A DNA stretch of 64,000 bases from Schistocerca nitens (Eukaryota > Arthropoda > Insecta > Orthoptera > Acrididae): contig NC_064616.1 in assembly GCF_023898315.1 (NCBI RefSeq), positions 703,233,389 through 703,297,388 on the forward strand, written 5' to 3'. Position numbers and translations under genes: made by a program. Under the pieces are notes generated by a model. The model was given only the letters and a program-made list of their open reading frames with translations. It made no database searches and was not told where the DNA came from. Below are positions 1-10,760 of this stretch, one piece after another (the first letter of the stretch is position 1; every line of letters begins with the position of its first letter).

Positions 1-796
1 AGCCGTCATATTCGAACCACATGCACTGACGCGTAGTTAGTGGTACCTCTTCAAGCAAAATGGGTGGACCGTTTCGCAGAAACTGTGCCTAGTTATTGCC
101 ATTTAGTATACCCGGAATTACGTACGGCCCCACAATAACATTTCCCATGATGCCGCACCACACGTTAACACTCCACGGTTGCTGATACTGTACCCGTCGA
201 AGCCAATGAGGGTTCTGTATTGACCAGTAATGCATATTATGCAAATTTACATTAGCGTGGTTGGTGAAAGTCGCTTCATCAGTAAAAAGCACCCGTTGAA
301 AAAACGTTGGATCGTCTTGTAGGCGCTGCAGAGCAAACCGGCAAAATTTCTGGCGCCGTTCGAAATTCACGCCGGAGAGTGCTTGATGTAATAAGAGGTG
401 AAACGGGTGAAATATATGCCGGTGCAATATGCGTAGAACACTTCTCTGAATTATACCACATTCCGAGACGATACCTCGCAACAAAACAGTAGGGTCGTTA
501 TGTGCCAAAGCTAGAACGCCCTCTTCATGAACCTCGCCAGTTGCAGTTTTCTGCCTTGTCCTCTGTATGGCGTTCTATGATCCCAATTCAAGTAGTTTCT
601 TGCAAATACGTGCAAGAAGCTGGCGCGTAGGACGCTCACGATCAGGATACAGCTCTCCATAGCGCTTTATTACTCTAACAATATTTCTTCTGCTTTCACC
701 ATACACTAGGAGCGTATCTAACTGCTTCGTTGGTGTACATGTCTGCTCCAAGAAACTGTGACGGAAATGCGATGTCTCATTACCCCAGCAGCACAT
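1..796 (-). pseudogene. mariner-like transposase fragment (DUF4817-type, DD41D relative), cut by window edge
   Basis: Reads right to left. 575-796 encodes the N-terminal helix-turn-helix region (YGESRRNIVRVIKRYGEL and YPDRERPTRQ are typical). 89-508 encodes the middle part with the first catalytic Asp in FTDEATFTN and the VNVWCGIMG strand. In frame past a TAG, 1-88 continues with PILLEEVPLTTRQ and then FEYDG, the motif of the second catalytic Asp, at the very edge. A family member would run about 350 residues, so the C-terminus lies outside. A frame change between 508 and 575 and the TAG near 87 show it is dead. Terminal repeats are not visible. The family assignment rests on remembered motifs; Tc3-like is the usual automatic label for such proteins. 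Confidence 0.8.
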
Positions 797-1592
797 TTAT
801 ACCCATCTCTCCAGCTATCTCGTGTGTCACATTGCGGCGTTATCGAGAAGCAGGTAAACAACGATGTCCCTATTAAGCTAGTCAGTGGTCAACAGGAAAG
901 GTCGCATTGAACGACGCCGCTTCGAAGGACAAATACGATACGGGAATATATCTGTGTCTCAAAAACTATTCTCCTAACTTATGATATACACATATTTGAA
1001 ACCATCTTTTTAAGCCCATCACGTTACGCTAAAATTTAACATAGGGTTCCATTAAGAAAACCAAAGATGGCCTCATATCTCTGAAATAAAAAATTGCACA
1101 AACATGAAATGAGATGTATTCAAGTAACCCCTGGCTCTGCAATTCACTGTCCAAACAGCATCTTTGTATCTATTACGGTTGGGGAGATACAAGGAGTGTT
1201 ATGACTTAGCTGCCTCACCCTGATTTTATATATACATATATGAATGTCTTTCGCAACTGAAAATGTGAACTTATGATCCAGATCTATGTTGCCCAGTTTC
1301 TCTTAAATCATTTGGTTCTTTTTCTAATTTATAAAAAGATCTGATGGTGATCTTTCATTACTAAGGAATTTCTGAGCAGCTTCTGCTGCTCTATGGATAT
1401 ATATTACTTTTTAAATTGTAACGGACAGCTAAAAAACAAATCTTGCCCGTTAACATGTATCCTATAAGACTAAACAGTTTATCTGTGTGTCAGCTATTTT
1501 TACCTATATTGTGATACAAGTAAAATTCCAGACCAAATTCTGTTTCTGGAGTTTAGTTATAATTAATTTAAAACTAGTTCTTTCATCACATA
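797..1592. other. no gene recognised
   Basis: AT-rich sequence between two transposons. The first tens of bases may still be the 5' flank of the element to the left. I see no coding signal or repeat boundary. Confidence 0.5.
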
Positions 1593-1760
1593 CAGGGTGT
1601 TTCAAAAATGATCGGTATATTTGAAACGGCAATAAAAACTAAACGAGCAGCGATAGAAATACACCGTTTGTTGCAATATGCTTGGGACAACAGTACATTT
1701 TCAGACAGACAAATTTTCGAAATTACAGTAGTTACAATTTTCAACAACTGATGGCGCTGC
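1593..1760 (+). repeat. left terminal inverted repeat of the 1593-3140 transposon
   Basis: Pairs with 2973-3140 in reverse complement over 168 bp with about five mismatches. It ends in GATGGCGCTGC, matched by GCAGCGCCATC on the other side. Confidence 0.93.
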
Positions 1761-1773
1761 GGTCTGGGAAACT

Positions 1774-2859
1774 CTATAGTACGATATTTTCCACATATCC
1801 ACTATGCGTAGCAATAATATGGCGTAGTCTCTGAATGAAATTACCCGAAACCTTTGACAACGTGTCTGGCGGAATGGCTTCACATGCAGATGAGATGTAC
1901 TGCTTCAGCTGTTCAATTGTTTCTGGATTCTGGCGGTACACCTGGTCTTTCAAGTGTCCCCACAGAAAGAAGTCACAGGGGTTCATGTCTGGCGAATAGG
2001 GAGGCGAATCCACGCCGCCTCCTGTATGTTTCGGATAGCCCAAAGCAATCACACGATCATCGAAATATTCATTCAGGAAATTAAAGACGTCGGCCGTGCG
2101 ATGTGGCCGGGCACCATCTTGCATAAACCACGAGGTGTTCGCAGTGTCGTCTAAGGCAGTTTGTACCGCCACAAATTCACGAAGAATGTCCAGATAGCGT
2201 GATGCAGTAATCGTTTCGGATCTGAAAAATGGGCCAATGATTCCTTTGGAAGAAATGGCGGCCCAGACCAGTACTTTTTGAGGATGCAGGGACGATGGGA
2301 CTGCAACATGGGGCTTTTCGGTTCCCCATATGCGCCAGTTCTGTTTATTGACGAAGCCGTCCAGGTAAAAATAAGCTTCGTCAGTAAACCAAATGCTGCC
2401 CACATGCATATCGCCGTCATCAATCCTGTGCACTATATCGTTAGCGAATGTCTCTCGTGCAGCAATGGTAGCGGCGCTGAGGGGTTGCCGCGTTTGAATT
2501 TTGTATGGATAGAGGTGTAAACTCTGGCGCATGAGACGATACGTGGACGTTGGCGTCATTTGGACCGCAGCTGCAACACGGCGAACGGAAACCCGAGGCC
2601 GCTGTTGGATCACCTGCTGCACTAGCTGCGCGTTGCCCTCTGTGGTTGCCGTACGCGGTCGCCCTACCTTTCCAGCACGTTCATCCGTCACGTTCCCAGT
2701 CCGTTGAAATTTTTCAAACAGATCCTTTATTGTATCGCTTTTCGGTCCTTTGGTTACATTAAACCTCCGTTGAAAACTTCGTCTTGTTGCAATAACACTG
2801 TGTTCTAGGCGGTGGAAATCCAACACCAGAAAAATCCTCTGTGCTAAGGAATAAACCAT
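1774..2859 (-). CDS. mariner/IS630-type transposase, intact, 361 aa
   Basis: Cut-and-paste transposase acting in the nucleus on the element's own ends. The frame stays open to 2937, but the start at 2859 (MVYSLAQRIF) is chosen because family members begin there; the 26 residues upstream lie towards the terminal repeat and look non-coding. Residues about 1-75 form the first helix-turn-helix and 80-125 a second one, with a GRPRT linker (residues about 66-70) that often carries the nuclear signal. Catalytic acids read as D160 (WFTDEAYF), D248 (FMQDGARPH) and D296 (NPCDFFLWG). The second and third are 47 residues apart, because a GYPKHTGGGVD-type insert precedes SPPYSPD. Classical mariners have 34 there and the rosa-like group 41. 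No stops or frameshifts. Probably functional, but untested. Confidence 0.9.
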   Translation of the reverse strand: MVYSLAQRIFLVLDFHRLEHSVIATRRSFQRRFNVTKGPKSDTIKDLFEKFQRTGNVTDERAGKVGRPRTATTEGNAQLVQQVIQQRPRVSVRRVAAAVQMTPTSTYRLMRQSLHLYPYKIQTRQPLSAATIAARETFANDIVHRIDDGDMHVGSIWFTDEAYFYLDGFVNKQNWRIWGTEKPHVAVPSSLHPQKVLVWAAISSKGIIGPFFRSETITASRYLDILREFVAVQTALDDTANTSWFMQDGARPHRTADVFNFLNEYFDDRVIALGYPKHTGGGVDSPPYSPDMNPCDFFLWGHLKDQVYRQNPETIEQLKQYISSACEAIPPDTLSKVSGNFIQRLRHIIATHSGYVENIVL

Positions 2860-2972
2860 GTTGTCTACAGCACACTTGCACGTTGTGAACAGCACACGCT
2901 TACAGCAGAAAGACGACGTACAGAATGGCGCACCCACAGACTGCGTTGTCTTCTATATCTTTCACATCACTG

Positions 2973-3140
2973 GCAGCGCCATCTGTTGTTGAAAATTGTA
3001 ACTACTGTAATTTCGAAAGTTTGTCCGCCTGAAAATGTACTGTTGTCCCAAGCATATTGCAACAAACGGTGTATTTCTATCGCTGCTCGTTTAGTTTTTA
3101 TTGCCGTTTCAAATATACCGGTCATTTTTGAAACACCCTG
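2973..3140 (-). repeat. right terminal inverted repeat of the 1593-3140 transposon
   Basis: Reverse complement of 1593-1760 with about five differences. TA follows at 3141-3142. Confidence 0.93.
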
Positions 3141-3142
3141 TA

Positions 3143-4692
3143 TAACTGGGCCACTATTACAGTCCCTTTCACAACATTTCGGTGTTAATTAAGATAGACT
3201 TCCGCCTTAACAAATTTCAACCATAAACTGTGGGTAAATCTATTCATACGTCAGTACAATAAATACAAATCGAAACTATTCACTTACCGTAGCAGAAGTT
3301 TAGGAAACTATCAGTGCCGCACAAGGTTTTTGTTGACATATCTACTGAGTAACAACGACAGTATAAACGATTGGCGGTAACAGGCGTCAGAATTACAATA
3401 AACAAAAGGTATTGAGTAAAGCTACTGGTCAGATTACTCTCATCAGAACTGAACTTAGACCAAAATTACCGACTTCTGTGGCCGCTTTCCAGGGACAAGA
3501 AAACAATGAAGCAAATATCTATAAGATATTAAAAAATAAGTAATACTTTACGTAAGACTTATGAACTTGGAATAGCAACAAACGGTTGATATGCTGCAGA
3601 AGCAGAAGGAAGAATAAATAAAGATCATTGTAGGTAGGAAATATGTATATATATGATATCACGGCAGGGGATATATACTTGTATAGTAGGGATATACAGT
3701 GGGAAGTATTAGATACATGGCATCATAATTATACAGGAAGCCGAGTAATCAAGTTACATCGTGAATTAAATTCGTATAAGGCTTTATTTTACATTAAAGT
3801 TGACAAAGAATGGAATTCGCGAAGATGTATAATGAAGAAATGTATCCTGCAGTTCAAAGAGGTTTAATACAACAATTAGAAACCTGCAGACTACAGACGA
3901 CATATCGCCAAAATGAGAGATTATAGAGTTAATAAGGGTAAAGAGTACAGCAATTAAGAATAATGCAGGCTGTTAACGAAATAAGGTAACAGCATCAGGA
4001 TGTAGGAAGAGTGGTACATCGTAAATAACAGAAAGCTCGGGGGTACGAACGGGTAGTAGTATTACCCAAGGGAGAGATGCAACAAAGCCATAGCATCCAC
4101 GAACCATTCAGGAGACTGAAATTAAGTTCTGTAAAGCTTGAAATTGCTCAAATCGGGAATACAACTAGTGTCATAATACGATGAAGTAATACTTAGTTGG
4201 TAAGTCGTGACAGCTATATAAATACTGGTTTACAATTTTCATTAAAATGCTTTCTTCAGCCAACTGTCATCAGCGGATATATGTTTCAGGAACTTCCAGA
4301 CACAATTGGCTACTGCAATCCAGATGATGGTCGTTGAGAGAAACCGATAGCAAATTAAAAATTGTTTAAATGTAGCCGAGTATCATGAAGTTCCTGAAAC
4401 ATTTTCAATAAACTCTAGTCATCTTCAGATCCAGTATCGTACGCTTGCTAGAATCTGATGCAAACCAGAAGAAAATGTTGCTATCAAAAAATGAAGTTGA
4501 AAGCCAATTCTGATAGGAACTGAAATAAGAGTTATATTCCTGAAAACATTGTGAAGTATTGCATTAACAAAAGTAAATACAGTGAAAGAATTAAGTATCG
4601 ATATAGAAATAGATCTCTACAATTTAAATATGCCAGAGCTCTTATCATTTTGTCTTCGGTAAAGCAACATAATGGCATCAGCCTTCCAAAAA
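3143..4692. other. no gene recognised
   Basis: About 1.5 kb of AT-rich sequence between two transposons. A short open frame at 3643-3867 has no recognisable motif and is not called. Near 4255-4400, paired phrases such as TTCAGGAACTTCC and GAAGTTCCTGAAAC around GATGATGGTCGTTGAGA resemble the terminal region of Penelope-like elements, but this is too weak to call. Confidence 0.45.
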
Positions 4693-4694
4693 TA

Positions 4695-6116
4695 CACTCC
4701 TGGAAATTGAAATAAGAACACCGTGAATTCATTGTCCCAGGAAGGGGAAACTTTATTGACACATTCCTGGGGTCAGATACATCACATGATCACACTGACA
4801 GAACCACAGGCACATAGACACAGGCAACAGAGCATGCACAATGTCGGCACTAGTACAGTGTATATCCACCTTTCGCAGCAATGCAGGCTGCTATTCTCCC
4901 ATGGAGACGATCGTAGAGATGCTGGATGTAGTCCTGTGGAACGGCTTGCCATGCCATTTCCACCTGGCGCCTCAGTTGGACCAGCGTTCGTGCTGGACGT
5001 GCAGACCGCGTGAGACGACGCTTCATCCAGTCCCAAACATGCTCAATGGGGGACAGATCCGGAGATCTTGCTGGCCAGGGTAGTTGACTTACACCTTCTA
5101 GAGCACGTTGGGTGGCACGGGATACATGCGGACGTGCATTGTCCTGTTGGAACAGCAAGTTCCCTTGCCGGTCTAGGAATGGTAGAACGATGGGTTCGAT
5201 GACGGTTTGGATGTACCGTGCACTATTCAGTGTCCCCTCGACGATCACCAGTGGTGTACGGCCAGTGTAGGAGATCGCTCCCCACACCATGATGCCGGGT
5301 GTTGGCCCTGTGTGCCTCGGTCGTATGCAGTCCTGATTGTGGCGCTCACCTGCACGGCGCCAAACACGCATACGACCATCATTGGCACCAAGGCAGAAGC
5401 GACTCTCATCGCTGAAGACGACACGTCTCCATTCGTCCCTCCATTCACGCCTGTCGCGACACCACTGGAGGCGGACTGCACGATGTTGGGTCGTGAGCGG
5501 AAGACGGCCTAACGGTGTGCGGGACCGTAGCCCAGCTTCATGGAGACGGTTGCGAATGGTCCTCGCCGATACCCCAGGAGCAACAGTGTCCCTAATTTGC
5601 TGGGAAGTGGCGGTGCGGTCCCCTACGGCACTGCGTAAGATCCTACGGTCTTGGCGTGCATCCGTGCGTCGCTGCGGTCCGGTCCCAGGTCGACGGGCAC
5701 GTGCACCTTCCGCCGACCACTGGCGACAACATCGATGTACTGTGGAGACCTCACGCCCCACGTGTTGAGCAATTCGGCGGTACGTCCACCCGGCCTCCCG
5801 CATGCCCACTATACGCCCTCGCTCAAAGTCCGTCAACTGCACATACGGTTGACGTCCACGCTGTCGCGGCATGCTACCAGTGTTAAAGACTGCGATGGAG
5901 CTCCGTATGCCACGGCAAACTGGCTGACACTGACGGCGGCGGTGCACAAATGCTGCGCAGCTAGCGCCATTCGACGGCCAACACCGCGGTTCCTGGTGTG
6001 TCCGCTGTGCCGTGCGTGTGATCATTGCTTGTACAGCCCTCTCGCAGTGTCCGGAGCAAGTATGGTGGGTCTGACACACCGGTGTCAATGTGTTCTTTTT
6101 TCCATTTCCAGGAGTG
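4695..6116 (-). mobile_element. complete Tc1-like transposon
   Basis: A 1422-bp element flanked by TA at 4693-4694 and 6117-6118. The ends are CACTCCTGGAAATTGAAA on the left and, inverted, CACTCCTGGAAATGGAAA on the right, giving repeats of about 27 bp with two or three mismatches. One uninterrupted transposase gene fills most of it on the minus strand. GC content is clearly above the flanks. It looks whole and recent. Confidence 0.93.
4850..5872 (-). CDS. Tc1-like transposase, intact, 340 aa
   Basis: Cut-and-paste transposase. The frame is open up to 6088, but the ATG at 5872 (MPRQRGRQPYVQLTDFERGR) is the natural start: the paired-like domain follows at once and the extra upstream residues lie in the terminal region. 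Residues about 10-50 form the first helix-turn-helix (GWTYRRIAQHVGR) and about 75-120 the second (RTIRNRLHEAGL). Catalytic acids: D155 (FSDESRF), D244 (QQDNARPH) and E277 (SPIEHVWD). Only 32 residues separate the last two, against 34 in standard Tc1 proteins; the two missing ones lie in the loop before LPWPARSPDL. The C-terminus ends GGYTLY, like other family members. No break seen. Confidence 0.92.
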   Translation of the reverse strand: MPRQRGRQPYVQLTDFERGRIVGMREAGWTYRRIAQHVGREVSTVHRCCRQWSAEGARARRPGTGPQRRTDARQDRRILRSAVGDRTATSQQIRDTVAPGVSARTIRNRLHEAGLRSRTPLGRLPLTTQHRAVRLQWCRDRREWRDEWRRVVFSDESRFCLGANDGRMRVWRRAGERHNQDCIRPRHTGPTPGIMVWGAISYTGRTPLVIVEGTLNSARYIQTVIEPIVLPFLDRQGNLLFQQDNARPHVSRATQRALEGVSQLPWPARSPDLSPIEHVWDWMKRRLTRSARPARTLVQLRRQVEMAWQAVPQDYIQHLYDRLHGRIAACIAAKGGYTLY

Positions 6117-6118
6117 TA

Positions 6119-7415
6119 TATTTCCTTCGCACCTCTAGCTAGAACTATTTGATAAGTTTAAAGTCACTCTAAACTAAGAAAGGTGAAGAAGGAAAGACGG
6201 CGTTAACTTGATGAAACTGTAACCAGAATTTTTTGACATTTGATCGAATAGTAATTTTTCTTAATCTAGATTAAAATTGTAGCTAAATGTGAATTATTTA
6301 AAAAGGCAAATTATTGTAGTGCTGTAGAGCAGAACTAAGACTCTCCAGATCTGGAGAAGCAATATGTGAAGGAAAGTGTAGTGTAATGAATTGAAGTTAT
6401 GGGAAAATTTGATATACCATGACAGAAAAATAAAAGTTACAATGAGCAGTGAAGGTGATAGTAAAAACTGTCACAAGAAGGAAGATATGATGGAATTAGA
6501 TTAATCATCTCCGAGAGCATTTTCACGGAGCGTAAGCGATGAATTCGTCACTTACGAAGCGTTAATTCATTTCCACCACCGTCATGCGCACGCTGAACAA
6601 CCAGTACTTGACTTTCTCCTATGTAGCAGAGATACAAACGACCGAATCTCGCACTGAAGCAGGCCGGTTACACCGACTTACTGCTACAAAAATTGCAGTA
6701 ATTTGACTGAACTTGAAATCAAAATTGAAATTCGAGCTTAATTCATTTCCGAAATCTGTTACCGTGGTAAATCTATTGACGTCAGAAACATGTAAATAAG
6801 GCTTTCTGGCTCTTTCATATTGAAACATAATGCTTGCAACACATCCTCAGCTACATCCGTAATTACCGTAAAAAGATGTGTCATAGTAAAACGGAAGCAG
6901 CATTGTCTTTGTAACATGCGTTTTACGGTCGTCCTACATAATGTTTTCTTTCATATTGCGTTTTAACCGAGTACATTTAATTTAGGTGAGCAGGATCTCA
7001 AAACTATGATTTCAGTCAGTTAGAATACACTTTTTCGGCATAGATCGTAACTGCCACTACTCCGTATAGCACAAAACGTAACTCTTATTACGTGTGACAA
7101 AATTGTAGCGATATAGAAATTTTTAATGAAGAGTTCACTAACATAGCAATCTATTATACGTGCCACTTAATTTTTATAAAAGCAAGTGGAGTTAAAAAAA
7201 TGTTATTTCTGTTCATTTAGCATGTATACCTCGAATATTAGGAAGAAAATGAGTTAAAAAGTCATTCTATTATGCAGTCTGGAAACAGCGGCTGATTTTG
7301 CTCTCAGGTGGAGTACATAACGCTACTGCTGAGTAATTTTCAAGAGACGAGTAAAATGAGCTTTCCATTCGGAAATTAAGAACGTTATTCGTGCTGCTCT
7401 CAACGAAACCAAAAA
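6119..7415. other. no gene recognised
   Basis: AT-rich spacer between two Tc1 elements. Open frames at 6619-6828 and 7270-7572 have no motif or codon pattern that supports a gene. Confidence 0.5.
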
Positions 7416-8811
7416 CACAGGCGGAAAAACATCGCAGCACCAAGAAGGAGGTGTGCGACATGTATAAAAATTGGTAGACGTGTTTTTGCATCTGAAAGAT
7501 GATGTCTATTAAAATTTCGCTACAATCACATAAGAGTGGCGCTAGTAATGCCACTATGGCGATGCAAATCAAGTTTGCTTTAAATACACGCTGTAACGGG
7601 CGTGAGCGTCAGTTACTTTTGAGACTGGACGTGGTGAGTTGATGTTAGTGGAGAATGCCTTTAAGACGACATGGACGCCATTATCAACTCCTCACTAACT
7701 TTGAAAGATGTTGTGTAGCAGAGCTACGAGAAGCTGGATGTTCCTTCCACGATATTGCAGAAAGACTTGATAGGTATGTATCGACTGCACATGATTGCTG
7801 GAAGCGGTGATCGCGGAAATGTACTGTCACAAGAAGACCCGACACCAGAGGGCCATGTGGTACTACCGAAAGGGAAGACCACTGTGTTCAGCGTATGGTT
7901 CTGGTGCATCGTACTGCATCTGCAGCAGCAATTTCAGCAGCAGTCGGTACCACTGTGACAACGAACCGTTACAAATCAGTTACGTCAAAGACAGCTCCGA
8001 ACCAGACGCCTTGTAGTGTGCATCCCACTTACCCCAAACCACAGTGATTTGCGACTTCATTGGTGTCATGGGAGAGCCCATTCGAGGACAGATTGGAGGA
8101 GTCTTGTGTTTTCTGATGACAGCTGGTTCTGCCTTAGCGCTAGTGATGGCCATGTGTTGGCTAGAAGGAGGCCTGTTGAAGGCCTGCAACCAAACTGTCT
8201 GTGTGCTAGACACACTGGACTTGCACCTAGAGTCTGGGGTGCGAATTCCTATGACAGCAGGAGCACTCTAGTGGTTGTCCTACGCACCCTGACTGCAAAA
8301 CTGTACGTCAGTCTGGTGATTTGACCTGTTGCGCTGGCATTCATGAGCAGCATTCCAGGGGGTGTTTCCCAACAGGATAACGCTTGCCCACGTAGCGCTA
8401 TTGTAACCCAACACCCTCTACAGTGTGTCTACATGTTGCCTTGGCCTGCTCGATCTCCAGATCTGTCTCCTGAGACCACATATGTGATATCATCGGATGA
8501 CAACTCCAACGTCATCCACAGACACCTTTAACCGTCCCTGTATTGACCGACCAAGTGTATCAGCCGTGAAACTCCATTCCACAAACTGACACCCTGTATA
8601 ACACAACCCACGCTCTTTTGCATGCTTGCATTCAATATGATAGTGGTTACACCTTTTATTAATACAACAGTATTTCACATTTGCAATGTCGTATCTCGCG
8701 CTTACATTAACCTATGATCTTGCAATGTTACACACTTAAATATGTTACCTAGACAAATGTATTCCCGAAATTTTGTTACTTTTTTGGTGCTGCTACTTTC
8801 TCCCGTCAGTG
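7416..8811 (+). mobile_element. decayed Tc1-like transposon
   Basis: About 1.4 kb. The left end CACAGGCGGAAAAACATCGC and the right end, inverted CACTGACGGGAGAAAGTAGC followed by a matching CACCAA stretch, are diverged terminal repeats; TA follows at 8812-8813, while the left TA has mutated. Size and internal coding remnants match a full-length but old copy. Confidence 0.82.
7655..8640 (+). pseudogene. Tc1-like transposase, degenerate
   Basis: Starts with ATG and MPLRRHGRHYQLL, then helix-turn-helix remnants LREAGCSFHDIAERLDR. Later pieces include FSDDSWFCLSASDGHV (first catalytic Asp), VSQQDNACPRSA (second Asp) and MLPWPARSPDLSP, after which the expected Ile-Glu is replaced by Glu-Thr-Thr. 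Pieces lie in several frames with at least three shifts or stops, so no working protein is possible. The family is close to, but not the same as, the intact copy at 4695-6116. Confidence 0.8.
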
Positions 8812-8813
8812 TA

Positions 8814-9234
8814 ATAGCATTATCAAATGCAGCTTCCTTCACGTCAAAATTCAGTGTTGTTTGGTCACGAGTTCGTGAGGATTTTGCTTTCACTAAGTGG
8901 TATCTGTACTCTTAATTACTACAAAAAAATAGATGTGGTTATGCTGCTGTTCAAATAATAGGACAACTATGAACTTACGTATAAACTCGGCAAAAATTGC
9001 ACTAAAAAAATCTGCTCTCAAACGCATTAAAATTTTGTTACTGTCAGCTACTGCTTATTATCACTAAATCATCGGCCTTAGATCGTATTGATTAAGTGAA
9101 AATAGTGTATAAACATTACAGTACGTTGTTATTTTACGGATCCAAATACAGTTCATTGCGATTACTTGAATAGATGATCGGTTTACGTAACAGACATTCA
9201 AGGTTATTTCGAATGCATTCTACAAGAAATTCTT
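8814..9234. other. no gene recognised
   Basis: AT-rich flank right of a Tc1 fossil and left of a tandem duplication. Nothing else seen. Confidence 0.5.
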
Positions 9235-9445
9235 CTTTCAAAGAACTCTTCATTACTTATGAATCAGAAAATGAGTGCATTCATTCGTAGATTTTGTTCC
9301 ATGCCGTGTATCCTCAAGCCTGTATTTGTACACACGCTTTCAAGTGTTTCGTGTTCCTAGTGGAAAATACAAATAATGATGATCCATGTACAATCTGGCC
9401 TTTGGTCCTGGTCCTGACACCTAACGACAAGTTGATTGACAGATG
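9235..9445. repeat. first unit of a perfect 211-bp tandem duplication
   Basis: Begins CTTTCAAAGAACTCTTCA and is followed directly by an identical copy at 9446-9656. No difference between units is visible. Neither unit contains a recognisable coding region. Confidence 0.95.
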
Positions 9446-9656
9446 CTTTCAAAGAACTCTTCATTACTTATGAATCAGAAAATGAGTGCATTCATTCGTA
9501 GATTTTGTTCCATGCCGTGTATCCTCAAGCCTGTATTTGTACACACGCTTTCAAGTGTTTCGTGTTCCTAGTGGAAAATACAAATAATGATGATCCATGT
9601 ACAATCTGGCCTTTGGTCCTGGTCCTGACACCTAACGACAAGTTGATTGACAGATG
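9446..9656. repeat. second unit of a perfect 211-bp tandem duplication
   Basis: Same 211 bp as 9235-9445. The sequence departs after GACAGATGC, where non-repeated DNA resumes. Confidence 0.95.
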
Positions 9657-9680
9657 CGACCAGCATTTAAGATAGCAGGA

Positions 9681-9856
9681 TGGTTCAAATGGCACAAAGC
9701 ATTATGGGACGTAACATCTGAGGTCATCATTCCCCTAGACTTAGAACTACGTAAACCTAACTAGCCTAAGGACATCACACACATCCATGCCCGAGGCAGG
9801 ATTCGAACCTGCGACCGTAGCAGCCGCGTGGTTCCGGACTGAAGTGCCTAGAATCG
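9681..9856 (-). mobile_element. S1 SINE, 5'-truncated
   Basis: Minus-strand copy of the tRNA-headed SINE: the tail (inverse of GAGCCATTTGAACCA) lies at the left and the B-box (GGTTCGAACC-like, read as GATTCGAACCTGCGACC) near the right. The first 20 or so bases of the tRNA head are missing. Flanked by a 13-bp target duplication, 9668-9680 and 9857-9869, differing at one base. Confidence 0.9.
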
Positions 9857-9869
9857 TAAGATACCAGGA

Positions 9870-10586
9870 ATAAATGCCGTATTACCTAAGGAAAACGCCA
9901 TGTTACTATGAAACAGGCAATCTTTAGCGTAAGCTGATTGTGTCAGTTATTGAAAATGCGATTGTGAGTGTATGTACTATAAAACTCTCTGAGATATGGT
10001 GGTCAAGAATCTATTCACTAAACACAGAACCACTGGTTACGGTGCTCAAAGTCGAGGTTATAATCGGATTTGTTAAAATAGTCTGATGAGACGAATTCGA
10101 GTAAAAAGTGCAAAATATAATTTCTGCTTATATCGCACTCTGTCTCTCTCATTCTTACGCAACTCGCTCATAGTTCTGCAAGGAGCACGTCGAATGTTTC
10201 ACAAAATCTTAAAATTTATGGCACACTCATAATGACTGCTAAACTGGAGGATCGTCCAGTAAGTAAGCTAGCCTCTGTCCTTTTGTCTGAAAATGGACAT
10301 AATATGTTAATATGTCCAGACGTCATGAACAGTAAGTAATCTACGCCACAGCCAGGGCAAAGTGTAAGGTCCCCTAGTCGGAACTAGAAGACTGGGTGTT
10401 ACTAATGCTTTAGTGAGAAGTATATCTATTGTATGTGTAGGTAATACACTTCACCATCTTGAGCTCTAGTACCTCTCGTTCTTCAAACACACATTTCTGC
10501 ACTACAGAGGATGATCTTCAGAACAACTAACACACTTTTGAGGAGATGTGCAAGTAACAACTCTGATGACAGTTTCAGGTGGTTGC
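9870..10586. other. no gene recognised
   Basis: AT-rich spacer between two SINEs; no coding or repeat signal seen. Confidence 0.5.
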
Positions 10587-10596
10587 AATGGAAACA

Positions 10597-10750
10597 GCCG
10601 GCCGTGGTGGCCGAGCGGTTCTAGGCGCTACAGTCGCAGTTTCGAAACGTCCTTAGTTTAGTTAGGTTTACGTAGTTCTAAGTTCTAGGGGGGCTGGTGA
10701 CCTCAGAATTTAAGTCCCATAGTGCTCAGAGCCATTTGAACCATTTTTGA
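10597..10750 (+). mobile_element. S1 SINE with internal deletion
   Basis: Starts GCCGGCCGTGGTGGCCGAGC (A-box region) and ends with the common tail GAGCCATTTGAACCATTTTT. About 50 bp including the B-box and GGGCATGGATGTGTG segment are missing after TCGCAGTTTCGAA, so it lacks half of its internal Pol III promoter. Target duplication of about 10 bp at 10587-10596 and 10751-10760 with one mismatch. Confidence 0.88.
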
Positions 10751-10760
10751 AATGGAACCA

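Larger units (their letters stand above)
1593..3140 (-). mobile_element. complete mariner/IS630-type transposon with long terminal inverted repeats
   Basis: A 1548-bp element starting CAGGGTGTTTCAAAAATGA and ending in its inverse, flanked by TA at 1591-1592 and 3141-3142, the normal target duplication of this superfamily. The inverted repeats are about 168 bp each (1593-1760 and 2973-3140) and differ at only about five positions by eye. One uninterrupted transposase gene lies inside on the minus strand. Near-identical repeats plus an open gene suggest a recent insertion that may still be mobile. Long repeats set it apart from classical mariners, which have about 28-30 bp. Confidence 0.93.

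Noticed and set aside
1854-2762. Plus-strand open frames over the first mariner relative
   Set aside because: Shadows of the minus-strand transposase at 1774-2859.
4723-6142. Plus-strand open frames of up to 163 residues opposite the intact Tc1 transposase
   Set aside because: Shadows of the real gene on the other strand; the motifs and start are all on the minus strand.
9235-9656. CRISPR array or satellite
   Set aside because: Only two long identical units without spacers; the DNA is eukaryotic in character.
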